A stretch of DNA of 64,000 bases from Lingula anatina (lineage: Eukaryota; Brachiopoda; Lingulata; Lingulida; Lingulidae), in the NCBI RefSeq assembly GCF_001039355.2, contig NW_019775935.1:621570-685569 (forward strand). Reading direction: 5' to 3'. Shown here piece after piece: positions 1 to 11,327 of this stretch. The translations under genes and the position numbers were made by a program. The first letter of the stretch is position 1, and the number at the start of each line of letters is the position of its first letter. The notes beneath the pieces are model-generated. The model was not told the DNA's origin. It saw nothing but the letters and a program-made list of their open reading frames with translations, and ran no database searches.

Positions 1-357
1 ACATATATGATGATTACAAATCTTGCCCTATAGACAAGTTATTATATTCTAAGTTTCTGTTGTTGTGCCAGCCTCGTTATGAAGAGGGAGATGATATTGG
101 ATTTCACCTGCGACTGTAAATATTAGAAATTAAGAGCTTGAAAACGAGTGTCTTACACCTTAACGGTAAAACCTTAACAACGGAAAAATTACTAGAATTT
201 TTCGGAAAATTATTTTTAACCACAGATATATAACGTGACTCGTACGCTTTTGAAATGCAATTAGCTTAGTGTTTTGGGAGATGAAATAAATTGAGTGATG
301 TTTAAGCTCTTTGAAATAAAAGGTTGGGTAAACTTCGAGGATATTGTAATTTTCCAG
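1..357. other. Intron sequence upstream of the first visible exon
   Basis: No exon was recognised here. By comparison with the downstream paralogue this stretch should be the intron between the first and second MAM-coding exons of the truncated gene. Its last part (about 327-357) resembles the equivalent intron end before 4170: both contain GTAAACTTCGAGGATATT and then a pyrimidine-rich acceptor ending in CAG. The signal-peptide exon and the first MAM exon of this gene must lie left of the window. Confidence 0.6.
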
Positions 358-2059
358 GTTTTTACATATACATGGAATCAAGCCCCCTAAAGCAGGGAGA
401 TAAGATTCGACTTCTCTCGCCTGTTTTCCAAGTGAATTTGAGCAATAGTTGTTTTGAATTTTGGTACCACATGTTTGACAAACCTTTTGACTCCGGTCTC
501 AAGAATCACGATGGTAAATATAAAGTGGCAATTATAAAACGATCTTACAAGATAACATGTGATAGTTTTGTAAACATACCTTGTTAAGGGTGGGTTGATG
601 GACTTTTATAAACACAGGGCTCTACCGCATTATTTTTGTTTCACGCAGCACTAGATACATTAAATATCGTAAGGCGAGGATTTATTCTCTGTCTTGTCAA
701 ATTCCAATAATTAATATCAATTAAAAATTATAGGGGCTAAACTGAAAATTATGTAAATGCTATGATGAACTGAATACCGCTGCTTCAGTTTTGTCTTCAT
801 ATCTGAATGGCACATCTTGCGACACAAACAATGGTACATGTAATCATTATGATTTATTTACTTTCAGCTGTAGGAGAACTTAATATTAACATTACAGCAA
901 GATCCCTGGCTAGTAACATCATATTTAATGCCTGTGGAAACCACGGAGACCGATGGATTCAGGGGGTGGTGGCCATACCACAGTTAAATGACTCATTTCA
1001 GGTGTGTTTTACTCCAAGTATCATACATGTAGCAACTGTAGTGGTACATGTATATTGCACATATAGTAAATAATGCATGTGTGCATTTATACTGTATATG
1101 ATAAAATGCATGAAGATCGGCGATAAAATCAACCAGTTTATAAATGGATTTTGTCTTAAATGTCTATATTAAAAGGTAAATTAGCCAAAGCATCTGATCT
1201 CTGGTACATCTACTGTACTGTACGTTGTAGCAAGTAAAAACGGCTTGGCGGGTTATTTATCATTGCTTTTTTCTACTGTTTGCTGTAGATAATTTTGGAA
1301 GCTGTGGAAATCGTTGGACAGCGGATCGGTGATATTGCTGTTGACGATCTCAAGCTGGGGCCATGCAGAAGTCCTATAACATCGGGTGCTTGTTATAGGT
1401 CGACGACAACTGTTGAAACTACCACTACAGCCACCGTCACGACCACAGCCAGCCACACCACCACAGCCAGCCACACCACCACAGCCAGCCTCACGACCAC
1501 TACCAGTCCTACAACCACAGGCAGCCTCACGACCAATGCCAGTCCTACGACCACAGCCACCCTCACGTCCACACCAATTCACAGTTCGGCAATAACTCAG
1601 ATCGCATCTGCCATTCGTAGGCAGACTACCAGAGGCAATTCTGGAGCTTTACAACAGACCACTTCTGGGGGTGTTGCTCCTACTTTAGCAAAACTCAGTA
1701 CGAACTCTCCTGTCTTGGACAAAACTACAGAACAGGTCACATCTGGCGTGGGGAATGTCTTTACAACCGCCTTTTTTGAACAATTCACAACTGGGAGCTC
1801 TTCTCATCTAGTGTCCGGGACAACGGCTTCTTACCACAACACCAACACAAGTAAAAGTGGTCTCAAGAAGCAAACTGGGGGAAGCGGAGGAGGTCAACAG
1901 AATATCGTTCCCATAGCTGTCGGAGCCAGCTTAGGAGGGTTGGTCTTGCTGGGTTTAACCGGGCTCCTACTCTGGTATTTTATCCGAAAAGGACACAGAG
2001 TCGCTCCAGTACCATCTATGGTCATAACAGAAAACTCAGTGAAGGTTGAAGGCCACTAA
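358..2059 (+). CDS. MAM-mucin type I membrane protein, copy 1 (5' part outside window)
   Basis: Three exons are visible: 358-513, 868-1001 and 1289-2059 (stop TAA). The intron phases are 1, 1 and 0, and every intron has GT...AG ends. The first two exons and the start of the third encode the middle and C-terminal parts of a MAM domain, with the core CFEFWYHM, the GNHGD.W block and the closing GDIAVDDLKLGPC. MAM domains are extracellular adhesion or dimerisation modules. A Thr/Ser-rich stalk of roughly 190 residues follows. It includes hexapeptide TTTASH-like repeats suited to O-glycosylation. Then come a Gly/Leu-rich transmembrane helix (from IVPIAVGASLGG to LLLWYF) and a 25-residue tail starting IRKGHR. 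The signal peptide and N-terminal MAM exon are outside the window. Two cysteines absent from the neighbouring paralogue occur, in NACGNHG and SGACYRS. The assignment to the MAM family is firm; the ligand and function are unknown. Confidence 0.88.
1438..1567 (+). repeat. 18-bp coding minisatellite in the mucin stalk
   Basis: About seven imperfect 18-bp units based on CACACCACCACAGCCAGC lie inside the last exon of copy 1. They encode six-residue units of the TTTASH, TTTASL and TTTTSP type. The unit length is a multiple of three, so gain or loss of units keeps the frame. The two central units are identical, which suggests recent slippage or unequal exchange. The complementary strand is also open here, but that is a by-product of the repeat. 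Confidence 0.85.
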
Positions 2060-3296
2060 AATTAAATTTATCGTCATTAAATTTATCGTAGTAGTTCATG
2101 ATCTTTAAAACATCGTGACGTCATAGATTACGTCCTCGCGTAAAGAAACGTTACCAAAATGACTTGTCTTCTCCATATTTCTTATTGATATTTTGCTTCC
2201 AATATTCTAGCAAATAAACTCAACGAAATAAACACTATCATGTACAATGTACAATTTAATTAAACCTTCATAAATAAAAAAAAATGGAATATAACGAAAA
2301 CCTTTAGTATATGTATGTCCCAAACATGTGCATAACTGCTCAATACTGTCCTCAGTCGGCATCGAGCTCGGGCCGTCGAATTTAGGATTAAGATTTGAGG
2401 CGCTGTGCCAACAGTTTAGAATCATTCATAAATGCATACATGTAGCTACTGGTGCGATGTACATGGGAGTATGCTCATTTGTACTCACTTTGACATATTT
2501 CTTCGTATCTATTTTCTAATCAAAGGATCATCTTGAAAAAAGTTAAAACTTGATGGACTAATAGAAAAAACAAATAGACCACTTCAGTTTTTCCTTTGAT
2601 CTACAAAAGAGCTAAGTGGAGTATCCATAGGATTTAAGTTTTACCTAGAATCGCCCAAAATAAAATGATTATTCATTTCTTAAATGATTTGTACATGCAA
2701 ATGTTTGCATTCAACATCTAGAGTTGAAAATCATTTTGAAGAAAATTGCCAGCGTTGGGAAAAAGTCCTTCAGCGCATTTCAAATTACAACTTTTTATAT
2801 GAGCATACTGAAAAGTAATACGCCTTTTCGACTTTAGCAGCGGGAAAGAAAAATATTAAATGCCCAAAATGAAAAAAAAAAGATGCTACATGTATCTGAA
2901 AATATCAACACATTATCTAACGAGTGTCGTCATTTCAAGTTTAAATTACTCACAAGGTCATGTTGCTACCGACATTAAAATCTAATAAAATCTTTCCCAC
3001 AAAGAAAATACCTATGCCAAGTGTTGAGCGCCCAACATATACCCAAAATTATTCCTCTTATCGTTTTCCCCCATTCATGCCACACGACCTACTCTCTTGG
3101 ACAGGTTAAACATCGATAATTGATTCAAAAATAAAGGGACTTAATCCCGTCATTATCCAGATTGTTTGTGCCCACAAGTCAAATTTCACTAGAATTAAGT
3201 GTGCTCGTCTCTATGTTTCCATGAGATGTGAACCTCTTTTTAAAGCGACCATTTTCGCAGGTGCACCGCAACATTCTTTTTTGAGGGTTACTTGTG
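2060..3296. other. Intergenic region between the two MAM-mucin genes
   Basis: No coding exon was seen. The left part should hold the 3' UTR of copy 1. AATAAA polyadenylation signals occur at 2213-2218, 2227-2232 and 2273-2278, so a 3' UTR of about 170-250 nt is plausible. A full CRE-type palindrome TGACGTCA sits at 2116-2123. The right part must contain the promoter of copy 2. No convincing TATA box was seen within 100 bases of the likely start codon. Confidence 0.55.
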
Positions 3297-3372
3297 ATGA
3301 CAGTCGACATGTTCACATCTTTTCTTGTTGTTGCTGTGTTCGTCATCCATGTGAGAGGGTTGTTTATCTCAG
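3297..3372 (+). other. Signal-peptide exon of copy 2 with alternative start codons
   Basis: Two in-frame ATGs (3297 and 3309) precede a hydrophobic run FLVVAVFVI and a donor G|GTACGG at 3372/3373. Both have G at -3. The first would be favoured by scanning if transcription starts upstream of it. The second gives a more typical short signal peptide. The phase-1 junction after the signal peptide matches the next exon, where the split codon gives Gly22. Confidence 0.75.
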
Positions 3373-6300
3373 GTACGGGAATTTATATTAGTTAAAGTAT
3401 GTGAACGTGAGCGCGTGCGTGCGGATATTTTCCGTCAATATAAAATATTCACAGCACGTTGACACCACAAGCGAGTTTCACCGCACTGTATATTTACATG
3501 CTATGCCGATAGATTTACTACAGTTGGTAATTACTTCATATATACATGTAAATCATTTTATAGGTAAAATCCAATAATTTGGAATATGCTGAATCTTAGA
3601 GCCTCGATTTATTCCTTAATGAATGCGATATTATAGAAGACCGATTGTTTTAAGTTGAATAGTATGTTATTTCTATAGTTCTGCTTGTTCGTCTTTCTGT
3701 TTGTGTTCATGGAATTCCTGATCGATTGAGTATTTCTCAAAAAAATCGGTAAGTGATATTTGTTTATTGTTATGACGTAGGAAACGTTGCAAGCCACAAC
3801 GTGTACGAATTTTGCGAGTTTGAAGTCGGGTTTTGCGGCTGGTCACAAGATATCACGTCTGACAACGGAAACTGGACGAGAAGGAAGGGGAGGACACCCA
3901 CGCCATATACTGGACCAAGTGTGGACCATACGACAAATACAACGGCAGGTTTGTGGTCAAATATAAAAAGATGTTGGTTCTGTTTTTATTAAATTCAAAA
4001 GCTCATCAACGAAAAGATGTCGGTTCATTCTGAGAAAATCTTTCTCTCTCTCAATCCCTCAAACAATTTTCAAAAATGTCTAATTCTTACATCGAAAATG
4101 CATTTGGTTATTTATTCTCTTTGGAAAATTTTTTTTTGTAAACTTCGAGGATATTTTATTTCCTTCCAGGTTTTTACATATACATGGAATCAAGTCCCAT
4201 GAAGCAGGGGGATAAGATTCGACTTCTTTCACCAGTTTTCCAAGCGAATTTGAGCAATAGTTGTTTTGAATTTTGGTACCACATGTTTGACAAACCTTTT
4301 GACTCCGGCCTTAAAAATCACGATGGTAAATATTAGATGATAATCATAAAACAATTTAAAAGATAACCTATGATAGTTTTGTAAACTTGTCCCGATAAAG
4401 ATGTGAAGTGGGCCCTTTTATCCACACAGAGTTTTAAAGCTTGTCGTTTGTCATTTAAGCACGTTTTTCGTATTATGAAGCACTTGATTAACATGAAATA
4501 TGTGTTTGTTTTCCCCTAAGTTATACAGAAGAACATCAGTTAAGAATATGAATACTGTAAATTTCATGTTTACCATTGGAAATGTTTCGGTTGCGTGAAA
4601 GATGTCCCAATTCAGTTTTTCATTTTACATTGGCCTGTAGTTGAAAGGGAATATATTGAACATGGACATCTTTGACAAGCATAAGTCATTTAAATGGTTG
4701 TAGTAAAAGATTTGTTTACTTCCAGCTGTTGGTGAACTAAATATATACATCACAACAAAGACAATAGCCAATAACACCATATTTAGTACGCGTGGAAACC
4801 ATGGAGATCAGTGGACGAAAGGGACAGTGGCCATACCGCAGTTAAATGAGTCATTCCAGGTCTCTACCGCTTCTGATATCACAACAAAGTTGCTTAGAAC
4901 ATTAAATTGTTATATTTGATTTAACAAACATTTTACATGTCCGCCCATCTGACGGCACCAGTTCTAATTTTGTAAAAAAAATTGTTAGACAAAACCATTC
5001 TACTAGGCCAGACTAATACTATATCTACATAGTAGATAGATTAACCCAAGCTTCTCATTGACTTTGATTTCAAGAGGCATAGAAAACATTAACAAGAATA
5101 TTTATTAATTGTTTTAGATAGTTCTGGAGGCTGTGGATATAACTGGACAACCGATAAGTGATATCGCTGTCGATGATCTCATACTAGGGCAGTGCGAAAG
5201 TCCCACAACAGCGGGAGTTTACAATAGCACATTTCTGTTTGCCAAAACTACGCCTCGGGTTGCTAGTGAAAAGTCTACTGTGTCTTCCTCGATGCCCGTG
5301 AATAAAGCTACCTCCAGCAGTGAAAAAACACTTTCTCGAAAATACACAGAGAAGATGTTACCTTCGATCACTACCACCACTACCAACATGTCACCCAGGG
5401 AATCGCATGAAACAACGACGCAAGAAAGTGCAAGCAGTTCTAAAACTTCGGTGACTGCTACACTTTCTACGAATTTGTGGACCTCACCATATTCTCTACC
5501 CACTATCAAAACGTCTGAGACTCCAAGTAAAAGAACCACATTTAGATCATCCTACGAAACCTCGACACAACGAACCAGATATGCGTCTCCTACCGTAGAT
5601 TCAGCTTCCTCAGAGATCAGCTTTTCTACTGGTAAACAGGCCACTAGGGCAATATCTGAGAACATTAGTTCGAATAGCCTTCCATCATCCATCCATATTA
5701 CAACGTTGACAACGACCGTGCCGGTAGATAATTTCACTTCTTCAGTTCAAACGCAAAAGCTGACGACATCGTTGTTCACTAAAACCCCTTACGCCACCAT
5801 GAAAACGAGAGAAATGACGACAAAAGCTCTTCATTCTCAAAGTCCCACAAGTCCGACTACCTATAACATATATTCTTCTTTCAATTCTGCATCTGCCGGT
5901 TCGTCTTCTCCAATAATCACAACACCCGCTTACACCTACTTTTTTAACACAAATGTCACACCATCTTTACCTACCGAGACAACGAGCATGGCGACAGTGA
6001 CTCCAGATGTGCCCTCTTTGAATACTACGTCAACTACGTCAACTTCCACGCCCACAATAACGACTGCCTCTATTTCGACTTCATCTGTTGGCGTAGATGC
6101 CACACCATCACTTAACTACGACACTACACTTAAAGCGACCACAGATGAGCCTACTTTAAACTTTTCTGCGTCAACTTCGATGCCCGTGTTTAAGCCTACA
6201 AACACAGAGACCTCACTTACTTGGATTAAGTCAAGTGACACGCCTAAGATTTTGGTCCAGACGAGTAAAACTCTTCTAAGCAAATCTACTGGGAATATAT

Positions 6301-8564
6301 CCAGTAAACCTACAGGAGCGGTGACATCTCTTAAAATGTCGTCAGTTCGGATACATACAACGGAGACAGCACCTAAATCATCCCCTTCGGCACTTGAACC
6401 CACTACTTCAAATTTGAACACAGATTTAAGCAGAAAAACTGCGCCACACTCTTCTAGCGGTCCAGCCACTGAGTCTGTGTCAAAACCTACGTTAACGCCT
6501 GGGTTGACTGCGACCACCCTTCCTCTATACACTGCAGGTAAGGGAAAACCAGCCCAAAATCCTTTAAATACGTCACCTATTTATAATGTAGAAACTTCCC
6601 TTGAGACTTCTATCCTTCGTACACAGGCTACTGACATGAAATCCAAAAGTTCTTCTACAGACCATACAAATTCCAATGACAGTACCATGCCAGTGACAAT
6701 CCACAAGACTTCGCAGCTGCAACCAACGTTTACCACGCCGCCTGTACTTACTTTAACTAGCGAATCTACGCTGAAAACTATAGGTAGCACGTCTAAAATG
6801 TCGACCTTAGCGCTTAAATCGACCATTTCTTTCCCCGGTGCATCGTTTGCTCACCAAAGCACAACTGAAATGTTACCTGAAAATATTTCCATAGGGAAAA
6901 CAACTTCTAATTTTAACACTGCTCCAACAATAAATCATAAACCAACACCACCGTCTACTGGAGGCACACCAACCACGGCCCCGTCCACTAGAAGTTCCAC
7001 CAAAATCGTCCCAAACAAAGAGACTCCGAGGTTAATGCTTACGACATCGCCCGCAGTCCAAACAACCTCCAGCACAATCCATGCGTCAACGTTAGCGCTG
7101 GATACCTCTTCACAGTCTGGAAGAGATTCATCTAGCTCATCTTCTACTTCCACGGCCTCCCCTCTGGCGCCCTCTCTGCCTATAACACAAACAACAGAAA
7201 TCAAACCCAGCACTGATACGTCATCAATTCTAGTACATATGACGTCATTCAGATATCAGACATCAACAGCAAAGATATTCTTAGATACGACGTCACGTCG
7301 ACGACCAGAACAATTCACACGGGTTAGTGAGACAGTTACACCAGCACATGAGAGGTCGACGGTAACACAGGAAATGGATAGAAGGAAAACACCACCTCCT
7401 ACTAGTACGTCTCCCACCACGGTAACATTGTCCCGCAGGGTGACGACACCTGTTTCTACATTTTCTTTCATTTCGGCGATCCCTCCTCAAACGCGTACCC
7501 GACTACCCGCTGTACCTATGACAACCGTCACACCAACGTTCATCCGCAAAACAACACACCAGCCTACCAAAGATATGCCAACATCTAACCTTTCGCCAAA
7601 GTTTTCGATTCAGTCTTCGATTACCTCGCCTCTTCCAGGCACAGGCAAAATTTTATCCGGGACTTCTAGCATCACCTATGAATACCCACTTTCTACACCG
7701 TCTACATATCTCACATCGTCATCGGAGTCCTTTATGAAGACTGCGTCACATGTTAGATCCCATTCAACTGTGCGGAGTGGATCATCACTTGCAACGTCAA
7801 AAGCCAAGCCGACCGTGTCGTCAGCAGTTTGGAAAAGTATCACGAAGTTACCAAAGGAGAATTTTTTTAAAACTACAGAGGACGAGGGGGTATTGCAATC
7901 AAGTACACAACCTTCCAGTCAAGAAAAAGCAGCATTTTCTGTTACAACTACGCCAATGAGTACTAGAAATACTAGAATCTCCCATGAAACCGACACAATC
8001 ACTGCTGTGTCAGCAAGACAACCAGACATGTCAACGGTGCTGCCAGCAGTAGATGTGTCATACACAACAACCACATCTGCCTCACGAGCAACTCAACACA
8101 ACACATCTACTGCAATAATAGATTCCAAAATTACTACGACAACAGGGTTGGCTAAAACTAAATTAGGGAAGACGTCTACAGCAAGGAACTTGGTTTTCAC
8201 AACAAAGCGAGCAAATCCTTCTATAAACCCCGGCGCAGTGTTTTCTTCACCTAGTCCCAGTGATTACACCTCTCAAGTATCAAGTTCGACTGTTGTCTCA
8301 ACAACGATAAAACACATCTATGGCTCTGTCACATCGACTCAAAGAACTGGTATCCCAACATCAGGCTCAGGTGACTTATCATTACAGTCAGCAGTAAGTG
8401 AACAAACCACCGTAGTGAACTCTGACAAAGCTGAGCAGGGATTGTATGTCCTCCCTATCGTATTCGTAACAGGAGTAAGTGCACTTACTGTTTTCGGGGT
8501 GATCGCATGTCTGTTTTATTTTTTGAGGAATCGCCGAAGCACTCAAAACTTTTCGCAGGCTTGA
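3309..8564 (+). CDS. MAM-mucin type I membrane protein, copy 2 (complete)
   Basis: Exons 3309-3372, 3781-3948, 4170-4325, 4726-4859 and 5118-8564 join (phases 1, 1, 1, 0) into 3969 bases, giving 1322 residues plus TGA. Residues 1-21 are a signal peptide with core FLVVAVFVI. An in-frame ATG at 3297 would add four residues. Residues about 33-200 form a full-length MAM domain: CEFEVGFCGW, a TGPSVDHT motif, CFEFWYHM, GNHGDQW and SDIAVDDLILGQC. The four expected cysteines are C33, C40, C109 and C200. Residues about 205-1275 are an extremely Ser/Thr/Pro-rich, cysteine-free stalk without obvious tandem repeats, all within one 3.4-kb exon. A transmembrane helix follows (about 1284-1310), then a basic stop-transfer RNRR and a tail of about 12 residues. 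This is the architecture of a membrane mucin with an N-terminal adhesion head, probably on an epithelial or cell surface. Its partner and pathway are unknown. Confidence 0.9.
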
Positions 8565-8787
8565 TTTGCAAAAAAAAAAAAATTCCGGTTAATGTTATTG
8601 CATTTTGTGTGGATTAACTTCTTTCACAGAGAGTTGGATTTTTCCATTCGGATTGCTGCAGTGAAGTGTGTTTGAATGATGAAATGTGGTGACATCCATT
8701 GCAGCAGGTGAGCGACACAATCGAATTCCCTTCTTACGCGTCTGCTTGACATGACAAGTAAAAAAAAAATATTGCATGTTGTCCGTC

Positions 8788-8832
<45 letters not shown>

Positions 8833-8940
8833 ACCTACAAGCGGCTGATTGAATTCGTCACGTAATCACAATTGATTTTATCGAATAAAAGGGTGTAGAA
8901 AACGATACTTGATTTTTTTTTAATTCTTGGTGAAATAAAT
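8565..8940 (+). other. Probable 3' UTR of MAM-mucin copy 2
   Basis: The sequence after the TGA at 8562-8564 has no further reading frame. Candidate AATAAA signals lie at 8884-8889 and 8934-8939, which would give a 3' UTR of about 340-390 nt containing the AG repeat. An A-run directly after the stop (about 8570-8581) is template-encoded and is not a poly(A) tail. Confidence 0.4.
8793..8830. repeat. (AG)19 microsatellite
   Basis: An uninterrupted AG dinucleotide run of 38 bases lies in the likely 3' UTR or flank of MAM-mucin copy 2. It is a typical polymorphic length marker. Confidence 0.97.
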
Positions 8941-9398
8941 CTTCTTTCCCTTCTGTTGCAAACGCGTGACTAACCTGCCTTAAAAATTCAATAACGTGGA
9001 AAATAAAAATGAACAGACTGATTAGCGACGATAAACCCGACAAATCTCGTAGCCCTTCGCTTCTTATCACGTCACTTATTCAGTCTAATCTAGTCTATTT
9101 TTCTCAAACTGATCACGTTACGCCGATTAAATTAATTCTTGGTTTGTCGTAGAGCCAAAATGGGAAATACAACAATGTTTCTTTATTTCTTGTAGCTTGT
9201 TAAGCTCTGAGACGAATTTGTGGGGAACTAATGAAACCATCTTGTCTTCCAGACTCAGGGATATAAATCTTGCGATTTTAAGATTAGGCATGAATAATCT
9301 TTCTTTTTGTGTTGGTAAAGAAATCAAATACGTATAAATTGGGAACGCTGATTAGATATTTGAGAAGTGTACAACCAGGGCGTGCGCCCTTGCTTCTC

Positions 9399-9401
9399 CC
9401 C

Positions 9402-9433
<32 letters not shown>

Positions 9434-9434
9434 A

Positions 9435-9472
<38 letters not shown>
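9399..9472. repeat. Compound (CT)n-(CA)n microsatellite
   Basis: A CT tract with one interruption (about 9399-9433) is joined to a CA tract (about 9436-9472). The open frames of Cys-Val or Arg-Glu composition crossing it on both strands are repeat artefacts. Confidence 0.97.
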
Positions 9473-9476
<4 letters not shown>

Positions 9477-9621
9477 TCAAACTTTTTTCTTTCAGAGGAT
9501 ACATGCGCCTGCTTAATAATTTAAGTCCTGTTAAAATCGTCTCATTTTTATTTCTTTTGTCAAAGGACGTGACCGAAGGGCAAGAGAAAAGCAATCACAG
9601 GGAAAAGTAAAATATACAGAG

Positions 9622-10179
9622 TTATGTTACTCTTGCATGTATTTCCTTTTTCTGTTTTGAGGAATGTCTGCATATTTTAGTTATGTCTGAAAATAACCCC
9701 TCAGTTATGTTGGGCATTTGCTGGGCAAACATGCAGACGGCATCACTGTTCAGAGGACACAGGTTTGTGCCCTGCCGGTTCGTCAACCAGAAGAATGGAT
9801 AGGTAAAAAAGGTTACGTCTTCACAAGTAACCGGGTCAACGGTGTATAAATATGTTGAGTTAAATTGCATTACATTCTTATCAAGGATAAAATCAAAACT
9901 TTGGCTCATATTTCAAGGTATACAACCTTACAAACAAACCCAATACCACACTTTGTGTGCGCTGGACAGGGTGAGGATGGCTGAGGGTGAACAGGTACAT
10001 TTAGACTTCAGGTCACTGAAGTAAAAGACGATCCCAACGGGGTAATTTTTGTCTGACAAACCTAAGAGTCTTTTCTGCGCTGATTGGGTGATTTTTTCCT
10101 CGGCGTAATTTGCAGCATAAAAAGGGATGTTTCGTTCGCCGCTGAGAGCGAAGTTGTCGTGTTTTATAACAGGAATCAC
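9622..10179 (-). pseudogene. Possible minus-strand gene remnant, unrecognised
   Basis: Two open segments share one frame on the minus strand (10179-9928 and 9909-9622). They are separated by six codons that include two stops. The first starts MIPVIKHDNFALSG and has a CTCSPS segment. The second has DPVTCEDVTFFTYPFFWL and NLCPLNSDAVCMF, which look like ordinary folded-protein composition with regular cysteines. No family was recognised. The stops could mean an old pseudogene, a short intron (a GTAAGG occurs at the junction) or simple coincidence. Segments of this length are expected by chance in the window, so this is a weak call. Confidence 0.2.
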
Positions 10180-10303
10180 TGTTTATATGCAGTGACTGGA
10201 GAAGAAGTTTAATGCAAGCGGACATGTTACTGCACAATAGCTGATTTTTTTAAGTTCTCTTTTTGATGTTTTACGTAAGGACGAGTACTTGACGTTTGAA
10301 TAG

Positions 10304-10484
10304 CAGGCCCGTAGTCGGGGAGGGGGGGGGGGAGGGGGGTCGGAAAGAAAGAACCCTCCTTTTTGCTGGAAAAAGGTCCCCTCTGGTTAAAATTTAATTT
10401 AGGTACACGAAGGTTCCATGGTAAAAGGTCCACTTTTTCAGAAAAAGAACTCCTCCCCTTTTAAAATTGCTGGCTACGGACCTG
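10304..10484. mobile_element. Short inverted-repeat element (MITE-like), CAGG...CCTG ends
   Basis: The 181-bp segment starts CAGGCCCGTAGTC and ends GGCTACGGACCTG. The reverse complement of the end is CAGGTCCGTAGCC, so the 13-bp termini match at 11 positions. The interior is G-rich on the left (G12 near 10320) and C-rich on the right, with no open frame. Non-autonomous DNA transposons with a CCGTAG-type end are, as I recall, common in marine invertebrate genomes; this was not checked. No clear target-site duplication was found next to the ends (TTGAATAG on the left, AATAAAGT on the right), so either the boundaries or the class may be off. Confidence 0.5.
10317..10340 (+). repeat. G-rich block able to form a G-quadruplex
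   Basis: Runs of four, twelve and six G with single A spacers lie at the left end of the inverted-repeat element. The composition satisfies the usual G-quadruplex pattern. Confidence 0.7.
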
Positions 10485-11327
10485 AATAAAGTATTGAAAA
10501 GAATGTGGTGTTCTTTGGCACTCGGCTTTTGATATAAGTCTATTGAAGTACCAGTACCTGACTTAATAATCCATGTATTTATTATTTGTATCTTGGTTAA
10601 TTTAATCTTATTATCTCTTTTTTAAGTTGCATACTTGAAATTTTATGACCTTTGCCCCAATGACTGACACTGACGGGATATGCCCTAAAAGTTTAGTCAA
10701 AAGAGTTAGTAGGACGTGAAATATCGTATTTTTCTGGGCAACATAAGAGAAGAAATCTGCAAATAAAATAATGAATCCTCTGCATTATAAAATGACCAGG
10801 CAAACCTCCTCCTGTAATGAAACCCTTAATTAATACCCTACAGCCGGCTTTATAACACAACAAAATAATACAGTGGAAATTTAAGCCGAAGGAAATGCCT
10901 GCTAGTAGATACGTTCATGACAGTGTCGGTTATGTGACACATGTGTCACTGTATTCACTACTTATAAGAATAACATGGAGTTAGCTTGAGGTAACTGAGT
11001 TCAATCCCAATATTTTCATTCCTTGTCTTTCAGTCCCATTAAAGAAGGTGGCGGTATTGCACCTACTGTATAAAGCAAAATTGTTCATTAATAATGACGC
11101 GTTTAACGCTCACATACCACGGTGAATGAGAGGTCTGGCCTCTTCGCGTTGACAGACAATGGTCGCCTGAATAAAAATCTTCCAGGTCCGACTTAATAAC
11201 AAGGGCCGTAAAGGCGCGGTCAGTTTTAAGCCTCTGGCCTTTAGACTTCGTGGTTACGTAGTCAGGGGTGGTGGTCAAGCAAAACAACAACATTTATGAT
11301 CCCTGCAAGCCCAGTGTGCACCTGTCG

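Noticed and set aside
1253-1582. Cys/Gly/Arg-rich minus-strand frame
   Set aside because: It is the antisense of the coding minisatellite in the mucin stalk.
5219-7490. Several minus-strand open frames of 61-138 codons
   Set aside because: They are antisense shadows of the Ser/Thr-rich exon of the MAM-mucin gene.
9284-9594. Open frames across the CT/CA microsatellite
   Set aside because: Repeat-derived composition (Cys-Val, Arg-Glu, Thr-His); no splice or start support.
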